Source: Actinospica robiniae DSM 44927
GTDB lineage: Bacteria; Actinomycetota; Actinomycetes; Streptomycetales; Catenulisporaceae
Length of the DNA: 64,000 nt
NCBI RefSeq assembly: GCF_000504285.1
Contig: NZ_KI632511.1
Coordinates: forward strand, 1,857,372 to 1,921,371
Reading direction: 5' to 3'
Shown here piece after piece: positions 34,224 through 43,828 of this stretch (positions are counted from its first letter, which is position 1; every line of letters starts with the position of its first letter). Below the pieces are notes generated by a model. That model saw only the letters and a program-made list of their open reading frames with translations, had not been told where the DNA came from and ran no database searches. The position numbers were made by a program, and so were the translations under genes.

Positions 34224-35042
34224 ATGACGCCGACACCCGCCCATGCGCACTCCACGCCGCGGCTGGCTCCGGAGATTCTGGATTACTACGCCCTCGGACG
34301 GGAGGACAGCCGGCTACGTGAGGGAACTGGGCGCTTAGAGCTGTGGCGTACCCAGGACATTCTGCGCCGTATCCTGCCCGAGCAGCACGGACGCCTGCTG
34401 GATGTGGGCGGTGGCAGTGGCGTCCACGCCGAGTGGCTCGCGGCCGACGGGTGGGGAGTGGAACTGATCGACCCGGTGCCGTCCCACGTTGAGCAGGCTG
34501 CCGCGCTCGCCGGCGTTACTGCACGACTGGGCGACGCGCGTGCCCTGGACGTCGGCGATGCAACCGCCGACGTCGTGCTGCTGCTCGGTCCGCTCTACCA
34601 CCTGCCGGATCCGGGTGAGCGCGGCAGGGCCTTGGCCGAGGCCGCACGGGTGGTGCGCCCAGGAGGGCTGGTGGTCGCGGCGACGATCAACCGGTACGCA
34701 GCGCTGCACGATCAGCTCAATCGCGGCGGTTGGTTCGAACCCGGGCGTCGCGCCAGGTTGGAGGCGACCGCGGCGACCGGACGTGTGCATACCGGCGGTG
34801 ATTTCACGACCGCCTACTTCCATGAGCCCGCGGCCATCGCCGCAGAAATGACCGCGTCCGGTCTTACCGTCACCGGGCAGTACGGGGTCGAGGGCGCCGG
34901 GTGGCTCATGGCCGATATCGCGGCCTACCTCGAGGACGACTCGAAGCGCGATGCCGTGCTCGCCGCGCTGCGTATCACCGAGTCCGACCCGGCGCTGCTC
35001 GGCATCTCCGGACACCTGCTGACCGCCGCGCGGCGGGAGTAG
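34224..35042 (+). CDS. Class I SAM-dependent methyltransferase
   Basis: A 272-residue methyltransferase. The SAM loop is LLDVGGGSGVHAEWL, the adenine acidic loop is ELIDPVPSHV, and DVVLLLGPLYHLPD is the post-motif. The C-terminus includes YFHEPAAIAAEMTASG and GAGWLMADIAAYL, a pattern common in actinobacterial orphan methyltransferases. Substrate unknown. It starts at MTPTPAHAHS; the frame further upstream overlaps the divergent DsbA-like gene. Confidence 0.82.
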   Translation: MTPTPAHAHSTPRLAPEILDYYALGREDSRLREGTGRLELWRTQDILRRILPEQHGRLLDVGGGSGVHAEWLAADGWGVELIDPVPSHVEQAAALAGVTARLGDARALDVGDATADVVLLLGPLYHLPDPGERGRALAEAARVVRPGGLVVAATINRYAALHDQLNRGGWFEPGRRARLEATAATGRVHTGGDFTTAYFHEPAAIAAEMTASGLTVTGQYGVEGAGWLMADIAAYLEDDSKRDAVLAALRITESDPALLGISGHLLTAARRE

Positions 35043-35122
35043 CGGTCGCAACCGAGTGCGATCCGGAGCGAGCCCGTGATGCCGAGGCCACGGGCACGCA
35101 GGCGGTGAAAATGTAAGAGATG

Positions 35123-35560
35123 ATGAGCGAGCCGAACCTGATTCGTGAGGCAGAGGGCTTAGGCACTCCCCCGCCTCCACGCTACTTCGACTTCGGCACT
35201 GCCGGATTCCGCCGCATCGATGGGACTATCCGTCGCATGGTCGTGGAGGAAGTCGACGCCAGTAACAGGCGCGTGCTGTTCCTGGAGCTCGAAGCGCCCC
35301 AGAGCGAACGACTGCGCCGTAACGTGGGCGAATCGCGCCTGGCCGAGAAGCCATCGAAGCGGAACCTGGAGTCTTCGCGCGCAGCCTGCCGGAACTCGAT
35401 GCACGCCACCAGCTCAACTCTGGCGGCATGTTCGATGAGCGTGACGACTACCTGCGCCTCGCCAACACGCCCCGGACACCCGGCCAGGTGGCCGACCACG
35501 TGATCGCGCACTTCGTAGAGACCGTCGGCCTGCTGGGCGGCGACGTGGATGGCCGCGGGT
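35123..35560 (+). pseudogene. Frameshifted unknown gene
   Basis: Coding-like sequence starts MSEPNLIREAEGLGTPPPPRY and runs as SNRRVLFLELEAPQSERLRR, then changes to the -1 frame before about 35345 and continues REAIEAEPGVFARSLPELD, HQLNSGGMFDERDDYLRLAN, TPRTPGQVADHVIAHFVETV. Both halves read like one protein. The end is unclear because the second frame runs into the opposite gene. I do not recognise the family. Confidence 0.4.
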
Positions 35561-35595
35561 CGGACCCTTGCGTCACGTGGATGCAGCCGGCCGGC

Positions 35596-37320
35596 TCACA
35601 CGTGTGCGGGGCCGGGGAGCCCTGGTGTGATCCGGGCGCTGAGGTAGTTCAATCCGAACCCGGCTGGCATATCGTCGCCCATAGCGCGGAAGATCGCCGC
35701 GAGCGCCATCTCATAGCTGACCCCTTCCGGGGTCGGCAGTTCTGTCGGCTCCTCCCTTCCGGCGACCTGAGCGTGCGAAGGAACCAGCCACGCGTCCCAG
35801 GTACCGTCGGCGAAGCGGTGTAGCGTAGCGAAGTACGCTTCGCCTCCCCGCGCCCAGCAGAGGTCCACCTCCGTGTTCTTCTGCACCGTCAGCGCCGGGA
35901 TCTTGCGCTCGTCCTCCGGGCACAGGGTCCACTCGCTGATCGCCCGGTTCTCCTCGGCCGCCTGGATCAGGGCGGCCAGACTCGTTCCGTCACCACCGAC
36001 GCCCAGCGAAGATGCTTCACAACTGTGGAGGCCGCCGGTATCGCCGCATTCGACCAGGCTCAAGCCGGGGTAGAGTATTTGACGCTCGTATGACGTGGGG
36101 AGTCTTGCCTCGGGCTGCCCCCACACCTCAGGGGTCGGTACGAAGGCCGGGTACGGGGTCGGGTCCGGCTGCTCCTCGGCGTAGACCGTCTCGAAGTGCG
36201 TCGGCATCACATCGCCCATGGCTCGGAAAACCGCGGCGAATGCCATCTCGTAACTGACACCGTTGCGGGTCACGCGTTTTCCCGCTGCCTCACCGTCGGT
36301 AGTTGACGGACGCAACCATGCGTCCCACACGTGGTACTCAAGCCGGCGCAGCACGGCGAAAGTACGCCCGTCCGACTGGAGGCGAGCCTCCGCGGGCGTG
36401 TACGCCGGCTCCCCGGTCTCCTCCTCGCCCGCGACGGCGGTCTCCCACTCGCACCGCGTTCCGTGCTCATCGGCCATCCGCATCAGTGTGGCCAAACTGT
36501 CGCCTTCACGGATCATGCCCACGATCTCGCCGTCGTCGCTGAAGGCGCCGCCGGTCTTGGCGGCGCACTGAAGCGCCATCCCCCTATTGGGCCAACGGTC
36601 GGCATTGAACCAGTCAGCAGAGCGGACCAGGTACCGCGCGTACCGCCCCGTGGGCAGTGGTTCGGTTGTCTGGCGTTGGTCGACGCGTCCGGCGAACAGG
36701 CCACGAAATCGCTCCAGGACGGCGGAATCCGCATCGGCGCCGAACAGTTCCGCCAGGACCCAGTCGGGCGGTATCCGGGCCGGACCGGGATGCCGCTCGG
36801 CGGTCAGAGCCCACTCGCGGACCGAGGATGGGATGTCCCTGCCGAGATCCAAGACGACGTCGGCGGCCGGGTCCAGCGGCGGGTTCTCCCGGTCGCCGCG
36901 GGTGAATGCCCACTGGAAACCGTCACTGCCGTCATCTCCGCGCTGAGCTGCGCGTACGCGATGCATGTACTGCGGCCGCAGAGCCACCCCGAAGAACGCG
37001 GTGCCCTGCCTGTCGGCAGCCGGATCCACGACGGTCTCGCCGTCCAGGCACCAAGCCCACTCCCAGGAATCGCTCTCGCGCATAGCCTCTGGGTGGCGGG
37101 CGAAGCCCTCCACATAGAGCAGATCTGAATCCACAGCGAGCCGGCATGCCTTCCGGCCGGCCGAATCCGGAGACATTCGCCGGATATCAACGCCATGCGT
37201 GCCCGTGCCCGGCGGGAACAGCCTGCCATAGCGCATGACCGGCTCCCACCGCCGCCAGCCACTCCACGTCAGGCACCGGGCTGCCACCGACGCCACAGCC
37301 TTGGCCTCATCTTCGGTCAT
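35596..37320 (-). CDS. Unknown protein with internal duplication
   Basis: A 574-residue soluble protein of unknown family. It contains two related modules near its C-terminal half. One holds DAWLRPSTTDG then NGVSYEMAFAAVFRAMGDVMP; the other holds DAWLVPSHAQV then EGVSYEMALAAIFRAMGDDMP. Each is preceded by a CEW/SEW...LQ segment. The N-terminal part is unrelated. No signal peptide or membrane segment. The start MTEDEAKA is chosen; an in-frame GTG seven codons upstream, with GGAG before it, is an alternative. Confidence 0.65.
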   Translation of the reverse strand: MTEDEAKAVASVAARCLTWSGWRRWEPVMRYGRLFPPGTGTHGVDIRRMSPDSAGRKACRLAVDSDLLYVEGFARHPEAMRESDSWEWAWCLDGETVVDPAADRQGTAFFGVALRPQYMHRVRAAQRGDDGSDGFQWAFTRGDRENPPLDPAADVVLDLGRDIPSSVREWALTAERHPGPARIPPDWVLAELFGADADSAVLERFRGLFAGRVDQRQTTEPLPTGRYARYLVRSADWFNADRWPNRGMALQCAAKTGGAFSDDGEIVGMIREGDSLATLMRMADEHGTRCEWETAVAGEEETGEPAYTPAEARLQSDGRTFAVLRRLEYHVWDAWLRPSTTDGEAAGKRVTRNGVSYEMAFAAVFRAMGDVMPTHFETVYAEEQPDPTPYPAFVPTPEVWGQPEARLPTSYERQILYPGLSLVECGDTGGLHSCEASSLGVGGDGTSLAALIQAAEENRAISEWTLCPEDERKIPALTVQKNTEVDLCWARGGEAYFATLHRFADGTWDAWLVPSHAQVAGREEPTELPTPEGVSYEMALAAIFRAMGDDMPAGFGLNYLSARITPGLPGPAHV

Positions 37321-37400
37321 ATGACAGACCGTACAGATCACCTCCGACAGCAGAGCACGTTCGACGTGCCCTGTGTCGCAGGCCTCGGAAGGCGGCTGCG

Positions 37401-37434
37401 CTGGTGGTCCCGCCCATCCGGGCGGGACCACCAG
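37401..37434 (-). terminator. Terminator hairpin after the acid phosphatase gene
   Basis: Perfect 15-bp stem CTGGTGGTCCCGCCC with its complement and an ATCC loop, 13 bases beyond the stop of the minus-strand phosphatase gene. Confidence 0.8.
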
Positions 37435-37446
37435 CGGCGGGATCGG

Positions 37447-38232
37447 TCAGGGAAGGAAGTACATCGGGTTGGGGATCTTGAAGGACTTGTCCTCGTGGCC
37501 GCCGGACAGGTCGCTGTACTGGTCGCCGAAGTTGCCCACGATTTCGTAGCCGAGGGCTTCGAGGTGGGCGCGGGTGTACGCCTTGTACTGGTCGGTGTTG
37601 CAGGTCGCGCCGCAGGGCAGGTAGGCGGGCGGGTTCGCGGCGTTCTTCATGAACAGGTTCGCGTCGGTGGCGGCCGGGAAGCCGACGGCCTCGAGGTTCG
37701 CCTCGGTGTACGTGCGCTGCGACTCGGGACGGCCGGTGATGTAGAAGACCGTGTAGCCCTGCGCCTGCGCCCAGGTGGCGAGGTTGTTCATGCCGAAGAC
37801 GGCGGGCATGGTCTTGGTGGCGATGTACGCGGCGTTGCTGGCGGAGCTGTAGACGAACATCGTCTCCAGCTCGTAGTTGTAGGTGGACAGGGAGGTGTCG
37901 TCCACATCCAGCACGATGGCCTGCTTGGCGCCGTGGGCGTGGCGGGCCTTGTCCGCGAGGTACTTCTCCGCCTGCGTCTCGATGCCCTGGACCTGCACCG
38001 CGTAGTTGCTGCTCGGTGAGGGCCAGTGTTCGCCGTTGGCGTCGACGGTGTCGCCGTAGTACGCCTCGATTTCGCTGACCTCGTCGGTCATGTTCGTGAT
38101 CTGCTTGTCGGTTCGCGGCGCCGAGGAGGAGTCGGCCAGCGCCAGACCCCCTGCGGTCAGCGAGCCGGTCAGGACGCCGACCGCCAGGGCGGCCAGTGTG
38201 CGGGAGCGGATGGACAAGACGTGTGGGCGCAT
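37447..38232 (-). CDS. Secreted HAD acid phosphatase (subfamily IIIB)
   Basis: A 261-residue exported phosphatase. The Sec signal peptide has a basic start and a hydrophobic core ending near ALA at residue 33. The nucleophile motif is VLDVDDTSL, with Asp109 and Asp111; motif II is FYITGRPE; the loop GNFGDQYSDL provides motif IV. HAD-IIIB acid phosphatases hydrolyse phosphomonoesters outside the cell. Two Cys in YLPCGATCN may form a disulfide. Confidence 0.87.
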   Translation of the reverse strand: MRPHVLSIRSRTLAALAVGVLTGSLTAGGLALADSSSAPRTDKQITNMTDEVSEIEAYYGDTVDANGEHWPSPSSNYAVQVQGIETQAEKYLADKARHAHGAKQAIVLDVDDTSLSTYNYELETMFVYSSASNAAYIATKTMPAVFGMNNLATWAQAQGYTVFYITGRPESQRTYTEANLEAVGFPAATDANLFMKNAANPPAYLPCGATCNTDQYKAYTRAHLEALGYEIVGNFGDQYSDLSGGHEDKSFKIPNPMYFLP

Positions 38233-38404
38233 GTGGGCGCGGCTCTCCTTCCAGCCGCACGGGCCGCAAAGGCGCCCGTCGCCTCTGCCCGGCGGCTGAT
38301 CGCGGTGACCCGACCGTATTGGCCGTCAGATGAACAGGTCAAGAACGCCAGGTGAACAAGGCGCCTGCGTCGGCCACCCGCCGAGCCCGCCGCATCGGGG
38401 CCTT

Positions 38405-38770
38405 TCAGTCCCGCGGTGCGACGCGGATACGGTTCCCGTCATGATCGGCCGCGAGGAAGGTCAGCCCGAACCCCGCATCATGTGGCTCCCGCAGGATGTT
38501 GACACCCTTGGACTTCCACAGCGCGAATATCGCGCTGACCTCGTCGGGCCCACCATTGGTGGCCAGGCACACCTCACTGGTACGCGGGACGTCCGCCGAC
38601 AGGTCGTCAAACTGGCCAGACCACAAAGCGAGGTCAGCGCCTGGCCCGAGCTCGAAGGTGATGTATCCCGGAGTCTCGAGCGACGGCAGCATGCCGAGGA
38701 GGTCGCCGTAGAAGCGTGCTGCGGCGGGAGCGTCGTTCACGTAGACGATGGATACGACGGATGTGGTCAT
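38405..38770 (-). CDS. VOC family protein (glyoxalase-like)
   Basis: A 121-residue protein with one VOC module pair: SIVYVNDAPAAARFYGDLLGM and GFGLTFLAADHDGNRIRV. It may be a detoxification or antibiotic-binding protein. The start at MTTSVVSIVYV has AAGGA upstream. It is divergent from the WYL regulator, which probably controls it. Confidence 0.8.
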   Translation of the reverse strand: MTTSVVSIVYVNDAPAAARFYGDLLGMLPSLETPGYITFELGPGADLALWSGQFDDLSADVPRTSEVCLATNGGPDEVSAIFALWKSKGVNILREPHDAGFGLTFLAADHDGNRIRVAPRD

Positions 38771-38861
38771 GGTTGTCCTTCTCGCAGGTCGTGGGTGCGT
38801 GCCCACCAGCCTGACCGGGATATGCGCCGGATCATGGCGCAATTTCTGAAAAACTTGAGGA

Positions 38862-39842
38862 GTGACCCCCGACCGCTTCTTCTCCCTCATGCTGCTCCTG
38901 GAATCGAGGGATGCGGTGACCACGCAGGAGCTTGCCTCGGCGCTCGGGGTGTCACTTCGAACCGTCACCCGGGACCTGAACTGGCTCCGCGACGCCGGTA
39001 TGCCGGTGACCGCGCAACGGGGCCGCCTCGGAGGCGTGACCATGCTGCCCGGATCCGGACTCGACCTTGCGCGACTCACGCCGGGCGAGCGTGACCATCT
39101 GTCGCTCGCCGGGCTGGACGAGAAGCAACGTGCTGAGCTCGACGCATCGGGCGAAAGCCGGCGCGCGCGCTCCAAGATCGGTGCTACGCCGCCACGCCGA
39201 GGTGATGGGCTCCTGCCGCTCACTGACGTAGTGCACGTGGACAGTCGTCCTTGGCTCCAGGCACGTACCGCCGTCACGACTCCGGCTTCGCTGCTCGGCC
39301 CTGTGCGGCGCGGTCGCCGGCTGCGGATCCAGTACGACAGCCCACGCGAGTCGTGCCCACGCGACCTGGTCGTGGATCCCTACGGAGTGTTCGCCAAGGC
39401 GGGCATCTGGTACCTCGTCGCCGACTGTGCCCGAGTGCCGCGGATGTACCGACTCGAACGGATCACGGCGTGGAAAGAGGTCGACCAGCCACGACGGATC
39501 CGCGCGAACCAGACCCTGGCCACTGTCGCTGCGGCGCTCGTCGAGCAGTGGGAACACACCCATGCGATAGAGGTCAGCGCCACCATCGACCAGACCCAGA
39601 TCGAGCGAGCGCGACGGATCCTCGGCCAACGACTCGTCCAGGACGGCCATGAGGAATCTGCCACCGGCCACAGGGTGAGGATCCGCTTCCCGCACCTGGA
39701 GGACGTGCGAGCGCTACTGCCGTTCGGGAGCGCCATCACCGTGCACGGCCCCGCCGAAGTCAGGGCTCACCTCCGTGACCTCGCCACCGACCTTGCCCAC
39801 CACTATGCGCCGTCACCGGGCGCATCGAGGTTCAATAGATAA
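38862..39842 (+). CDS. DeoR/YafY-like HTH and WYL-domain regulator
   Basis: A 326-residue regulator. The N-terminal HTH_11-like domain reads FFSLMLLLESRDAVTTQELA and SLRTVTRDLNWLRDAGMPV. The WYL domain follows, with RRGRRLRIQYDSP and DPYGVFAKAGIWYLVADC. WYL domains bind nucleotide or other small ligands. Starts at GTG. Divergent from the VOC gene. Confidence 0.85.
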   Translation: MTPDRFFSLMLLLESRDAVTTQELASALGVSLRTVTRDLNWLRDAGMPVTAQRGRLGGVTMLPGSGLDLARLTPGERDHLSLAGLDEKQRAELDASGESRRARSKIGATPPRRGDGLLPLTDVVHVDSRPWLQARTAVTTPASLLGPVRRGRRLRIQYDSPRESCPRDLVVDPYGVFAKAGIWYLVADCARVPRMYRLERITAWKEVDQPRRIRANQTLATVAAALVEQWEHTHAIEVSATIDQTQIERARRILGQRLVQDGHEESATGHRVRIRFPHLEDVRALLPFGSAITVHGPAEVRAHLRDLATDLAHHYAPSPGASRFNR

Positions 39843-39961
39843 TTTGCTGTGACTTCTAGATTTTTTGCGAGACCTTGTATACCTTCGGAGAGCGGCGGAC
39901 GGCCTGGCGCCGCCCACACCGTCTTTCAGGGCCGCCGGATACGAAAGCGGGTGCTGCCGGA

Positions 39962-40822
39962 ATGAAGGTCGCCGTCACCGGAGCGGCGGGGCTGCTCGGC
40001 CGGACAGCTGTCACCGCGCTGACGGCCGCCGGCATCGAAGTGCTCGCCGTCGACCGCCAGTTCTCGCACCTCACGCCCGGCATCGCGCCCCTCCGCGCGG
40101 ACCTCAACGACCTCGGGCAGGTCTACGGCGCTCTCGCCGGGCAGGACGCGGTGCTCCACCTCGCCGCGATCCCCGCGCCCACCGGCCTGCCGGCCGAAGA
40201 GGTCTTCCGCAACAACACCGCCGCCACGTTCCACGTATACGAGGCGGCGGCGCGCCTGGGCATCCGGCGGGTGGTGAGCGCCTCGAGCATCTCCGCCTAC
40301 GGCTTCCCCTTCCAGCACCGCTGGAGCGTCCCCGACTACTTCCCCATCGACGAGGGCCACCCGCTGCTCCCGCAGGACTCTTACGGCCTCTCGAAGGCGG
40401 TCGGCGAGCAGATCGCAGAGGCCTACGTCCGCCGCGGCGCCGGGGACGCGGTGAGCTTGCGCATCTCGCACGTCGTCGACGACACCACGATCAAGCCTCT
40501 GCTCGCCATCACAGCGAAGGACCCGGCCAAGTTCGCCCCCGAACTCTGGTCCTACGTCCACGTACGCGATGTCGCGCAGGCCTGTCTGCTCGCCCTCACC
40601 CGACCGCTCGACGGCCGCCACGTCGCCGTGCACGTCACCGCGGCCGGGACCACCTCCACTCTGCCCACCGATGAACTGCTCGCCCGCTGGTTCCCCGAGG
40701 TCCCGATCCGCGAGCACGAAGCGGACGAGCACTGGTCGCTCATCGACGCGAGCACCGGCCGGTCCGTGCTCGCCTACGAGCCGACCTATTCCTGGACCAC
40801 CGAGCAGGAGGAGAACGCATGA
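39962..40822 (+). CDS. NAD-dependent epimerase/dehydratase (extended SDR)
   Basis: A 286-residue extended SDR, cytoplasmic. The NAD site is VTGAAGLLGRTA at the N-terminus; catalytic YxxxK is YGLSK (LPQDSYGLSKAVGEQ). It is the first gene of a two-gene operon; its stop overlaps the start of the enolase-superfamily gene by ATGA, so they are translationally coupled. Together they suggest a sugar acid pathway, the SDR possibly as a uronate or aldonate dehydrogenase. This assignment is inferred. Confidence 0.85.
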   Translation: MKVAVTGAAGLLGRTAVTALTAAGIEVLAVDRQFSHLTPGIAPLRADLNDLGQVYGALAGQDAVLHLAAIPAPTGLPAEEVFRNNTAATFHVYEAAARLGIRRVVSASSISAYGFPFQHRWSVPDYFPIDEGHPLLPQDSYGLSKAVGEQIAEAYVRRGAGDAVSLRISHVVDDTTIKPLLAITAKDPAKFAPELWSYVHVRDVAQACLLALTRPLDGRHVAVHVTAAGTTSTLPTDELLARWFPEVPIREHEADEHWSLIDASTGRSVLAYEPTYSWTTEQEENA

Positions 40823-42039
40823 CGGCGAACGGCTCCGCACTCACCATCCGGGCCGTGCGTCCGATTCTGACCATGCCCGACGGCGCCAACCGGCTGGTCG
40901 TGGTCAAGGTCGAGACCTCCGAGCCCGGCCTGTACGGCGTCGGCTGCGCCACCTTCACGCAGCGACCGCATGCGGTGCGCACCATCGTCACCGACTACCT
41001 CGACCCGTTCCTGCGCGGCAAGCAAGCCCATCGGATCGAAGACCTCTGGCAGACGATGAACGTCAGCGGCTATTGGCGCAACGGACCCGAGTTCAACAAC
41101 GCGATCTCCGGCGTCGACATGGCCCTGTGGGACATCAAGGGAAAGATCGCCGGACTGCCGCTCTACGAACTGTTCGGCGGCAAGGTGCGCGAGGGCGCCG
41201 CCGTCTACCGGCACGCCGACGGGCGTGACGCGGCTGAAATCGCCGACAACGTCCGCGGCTGGCTCGCGCAGGGCGTCCGGCACGTGCGCTGCCAACTCGG
41301 CGGGTACGGCGGCGGACATGCCCTGATGCCGGCCGCACCCGCCGGCGCCCTGCCCGGGGCCTACTTCGACCCCGCCGCCTACGCCCGCACCGTGCCCGCG
41401 ATGTTCACCGCTCTGCGCGAGGACCTCGGCTTCGAGGTCGAACTCCTGCACGACGTGCACGAGCGCCTCGCACCCGCTGACGCGGTCCGTCTTGCCCGCC
41501 GTCTCGAAGAGCACGAACTGTTCTTCCTCGAAGACCCCTTCCCGCCCGAGCACCACGAGTGGCTCGGCCGACTGCGCGCACAGTGCACGACGCCGATCGC
41601 GATGGGCGAACTGTTCAACAACCCGCACGAGTGGATGCCGCCGATCAGCTCCCGGCTCATCGACTTCATCCGCTGCCACATCAGTCAGATCGGCGGCATC
41701 ACCCCGGCCCGGAAACTGGCCGCCACCGCGGAGGCCTTCGGCGTGCGCACCGCCTGGCACGGCCCGCGCGACACCTCCCCCGTCGGCCACGCCGCCGGCC
41801 TGCACCTGGCCCTGGCCAGCCCCAACTTCGGCATCCAGGAGTGGGCCGGATTCCCCGAACCGGTCTACGAGGTCTTCGACGGCTGCCCCCGAACCCGCGA
41901 CGGATACCTCTACGCGAACGACAAGCCAGGCCTCGGAATCGACATCGACGAACGTCTTGCGGCGAAGTACCCGTGCTCCGAGGAACTGCCCGGCTGGACC
42001 CTGGCCCGCCTGCCCGACGGCAGCCCGGCCCGCCCCTGA
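40819..42039 (+). CDS. D-mannonate dehydratase-like enolase superfamily protein (ManD/RspA group)
   Basis: A 406-residue mandelate-racemase/enolase-superfamily enzyme. The N-terminus has YGVGCATFTQRPHAV. The barrel carries acidic metal ligands in ELLHDVHERL, FFLEDPFPPEHHEW and MGELFNNPHEW, followed by CHISQIGGITPARKL and WHGPRDTSPVGHAAG, the HGP motif of the ManD group. It probably dehydrates a six-carbon sugar acid such as D-mannonate or D-gluconate. Its ATG overlaps the epimerase stop. Confidence 0.87.
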   Translation: MTANGSALTIRAVRPILTMPDGANRLVVVKVETSEPGLYGVGCATFTQRPHAVRTIVTDYLDPFLRGKQAHRIEDLWQTMNVSGYWRNGPEFNNAISGVDMALWDIKGKIAGLPLYELFGGKVREGAAVYRHADGRDAAEIADNVRGWLAQGVRHVRCQLGGYGGGHALMPAAPAGALPGAYFDPAAYARTVPAMFTALREDLGFEVELLHDVHERLAPADAVRLARRLEEHELFFLEDPFPPEHHEWLGRLRAQCTTPIAMGELFNNPHEWMPPISSRLIDFIRCHISQIGGITPARKLAATAEAFGVRTAWHGPRDTSPVGHAAGLHLALASPNFGIQEWAGFPEPVYEVFDGCPRTRDGYLYANDKPGLGIDIDERLAAKYPCSEELPGWTLARLPDGSPARP

Positions 42040-42181
42040 CGCGGGAGATGTGGATTCACCGCAAATACGTATCCGAAGATATTGATGACGTCTTGATGGC
42101 GCCCGTTCAATTAGACGCAAGGGTCTGGTGTTGCGCCACTGGAGTTGCGGTCGGGCGACAACCAATCACAGGGGTGGGCCC

Positions 42182-42685
42182 GTGTCTCAGCACGATTGCA
42201 CGATCCGCAAAAGCAGGATGGTCCTGGCGGCGCTGGCCGTCGCCGGGACCGTGGCGCCGGCCGGCTGCGCCAGTTCGTCTCCCGTCACCTCGGCGGGAGG
42301 CGGCGCGAACAACGGAGCAGCAGGTGGGGCGAGCACCGGAGCGGCCGGCGGCGGTGCCGGTGCGAACAGCCCGATCTGCGCGCAGGTGGCCAAAAGCTAC
42401 TCTGATTTCCTGGCCGGCTACACCCCGGCCAAGGGCGGGCTGTGGGGAAACCCGTTCACCAGCCTCCAGGTCCAGGCGAGCAGCGCCGGCAATGTGAACA
42501 CACAGATTGCCACGGACATCTTCGCCGTGTACACGGACACCGGAGACCTCACCAACATGAACAATCCCAGCGGATACAACACCGTGTCGGCGTCTCAGCT
42601 CGAGCAGTTCGACAGCGACCTCAAGACGCTGGCGACGGACTGCGGAATCACGCTCACTCCCCCGGTTCCCGAGAACAACAACTGA
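42182..42685 (+). CDS. Small lipoprotein of unknown function
   Basis: A 167-residue lipoprotein. The signal region is RKSRMVLAALAVAGTVAPAGC with lipobox PAGC near residue 28. A Gly/Ala/Ser-rich linker follows, then a soluble domain with two cysteines (SPICAQV and ATDCGIT). GTG at 42182 is taken as start; ATG at MVLAAL would also keep the signal. Family unrecognised. Confidence 0.65.
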   Translation: MSQHDCTIRKSRMVLAALAVAGTVAPAGCASSSPVTSAGGGANNGAAGGASTGAAGGGAGANSPICAQVAKSYSDFLAGYTPAKGGLWGNPFTSLQVQASSAGNVNTQIATDIFAVYTDTGDLTNMNNPSGYNTVSASQLEQFDSDLKTLATDCGITLTPPVPENNN

Positions 42686-42715
42686 CACGGCTGATATAGC
42701 TGGCTGATGCCGAGC

Positions 42716-42760
42716 ATCGCTGAGCCCGGGCCGCGCACGTGCAGGCCCGGGCTCAGCGAT
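42716..42760 (+). terminator. Terminator hairpin after the lipoprotein gene
   Basis: Perfect 17-bp arms ATCGCTGAGCCCGGGCC (42716-42732) and complement (42744-42760) with an 11-base loop, 31 bases after the stop. Confidence 0.85.
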
Positions 42761-42891
42761 ATCGATCATGGGCTGCCGTCAAGCGCGAGGACCCTGATCG
42801 GGTCAAGCACGCAACGCTCCAGGGCCCCACGGCGACAGTGACGCGGCGCAGACAGCCGAGAATGTCAGACCCCGCTATTAGGCTCCATGGC

Positions 42892-43812
42892 ATGCGAGAA
42901 CTCATTGACGCCCTGGTCCGGTCGGCCGAACGAGAGGGCATGGAACTCTACGGAGTGCACGTCTACCGCCGTGGTGCCGAGCCGGTCGAACGCAGGCTCC
43001 GGTCGGACGACCGGATCGACCTGCGGTCGGTCTCGAAGACGTTCACGTCCGTAGCGCTCGGCATCGCCGAGGCCGAAGGCCGCCTCGCCCTGGACGACCC
43101 CGCCCTCGAGTACTACCCCGAGCTGGCCGGCTCTGCCGCGCCCGGCCTGGACCAGGTCACGCTCCGGCACTTGCTCACGATGACGTCCGGCAGCCCGCAC
43201 TCCTGGTCCGCCTACGAGCCCGTCCTGGTCGCGGATCTGGCCGCTGACTTCTTCGCGACCCCGCTGGCGCACGAGCCCGGCACGCATTTCAGCTACACCG
43301 GCATCGGCCCGTACATAGCGGCCCGCGCCCTGCGCGCCGCAACCGGCGCCAACGTCCGCGACTACCTGGTGTCCCGCCTCTTCACCCCACTGGCCATCCA
43401 CAACCCCCAGTGGCACACCTGCCCCCTCGGCCACCCGGTAGCGGAAAGCGCCCTCCACCTGACGACGTCCGAGTTGGCCCGCTTCGGCCGCCTCCTGCTC
43501 GACGAGGGCCGCCACGAAGGCCGGCAGCTCATCCCCGCCGAATACTGCGCACGCATCGCGACGGAAACCGTCCCGACGGTCGAGGACCCGACATACCAGG
43601 GCTTCCGCCTCTCCGACAGCTACGGCCTCGGCGTCTGGTGCACCCCCGGGGAGAAGACGTACAAAATGGCAGGCCGTTACGGCCAGCTCTGCATCATCGC
43701 CCCGGACAAGGAAGCGGTGGTGACCGTGACCGGCCATGTCGAAGGGAACACGGGCCCCCACCCGGTCTCGATAACAACGCTCATAGACCAAGAGATCGTG
43801 GACCGTCTATAA
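42892..43812 (+). CDS. Beta-lactamase-like serine hydrolase
   Basis: A 306-residue class C/penicillin-binding-like serine hydrolase without signal peptide. SxxK is Ser46-Val-Ser-Lys49 in DLRSVSKTFTS; the tyrosine motif is YTG in FSYTGIGPYI; a late HVEGN replaces KTG. Such cytosolic members are usually esterases or peptidases and not beta-lactamases. The start could be MSDPAIRLHG 30 bases earlier. Confidence 0.8.
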   Translation: MRELIDALVRSAEREGMELYGVHVYRRGAEPVERRLRSDDRIDLRSVSKTFTSVALGIAEAEGRLALDDPALEYYPELAGSAAPGLDQVTLRHLLTMTSGSPHSWSAYEPVLVADLAADFFATPLAHEPGTHFSYTGIGPYIAARALRAATGANVRDYLVSRLFTPLAIHNPQWHTCPLGHPVAESALHLTTSELARFGRLLLDEGRHEGRQLIPAEYCARIATETVPTVEDPTYQGFRLSDSYGLGVWCTPGEKTYKMAGRYGQLCIIAPDKEAVVTVTGHVEGNTGPHPVSITTLIDQEIVDRL

Positions 43813-43828
43813 AAGCGAGCGTCCGCGA

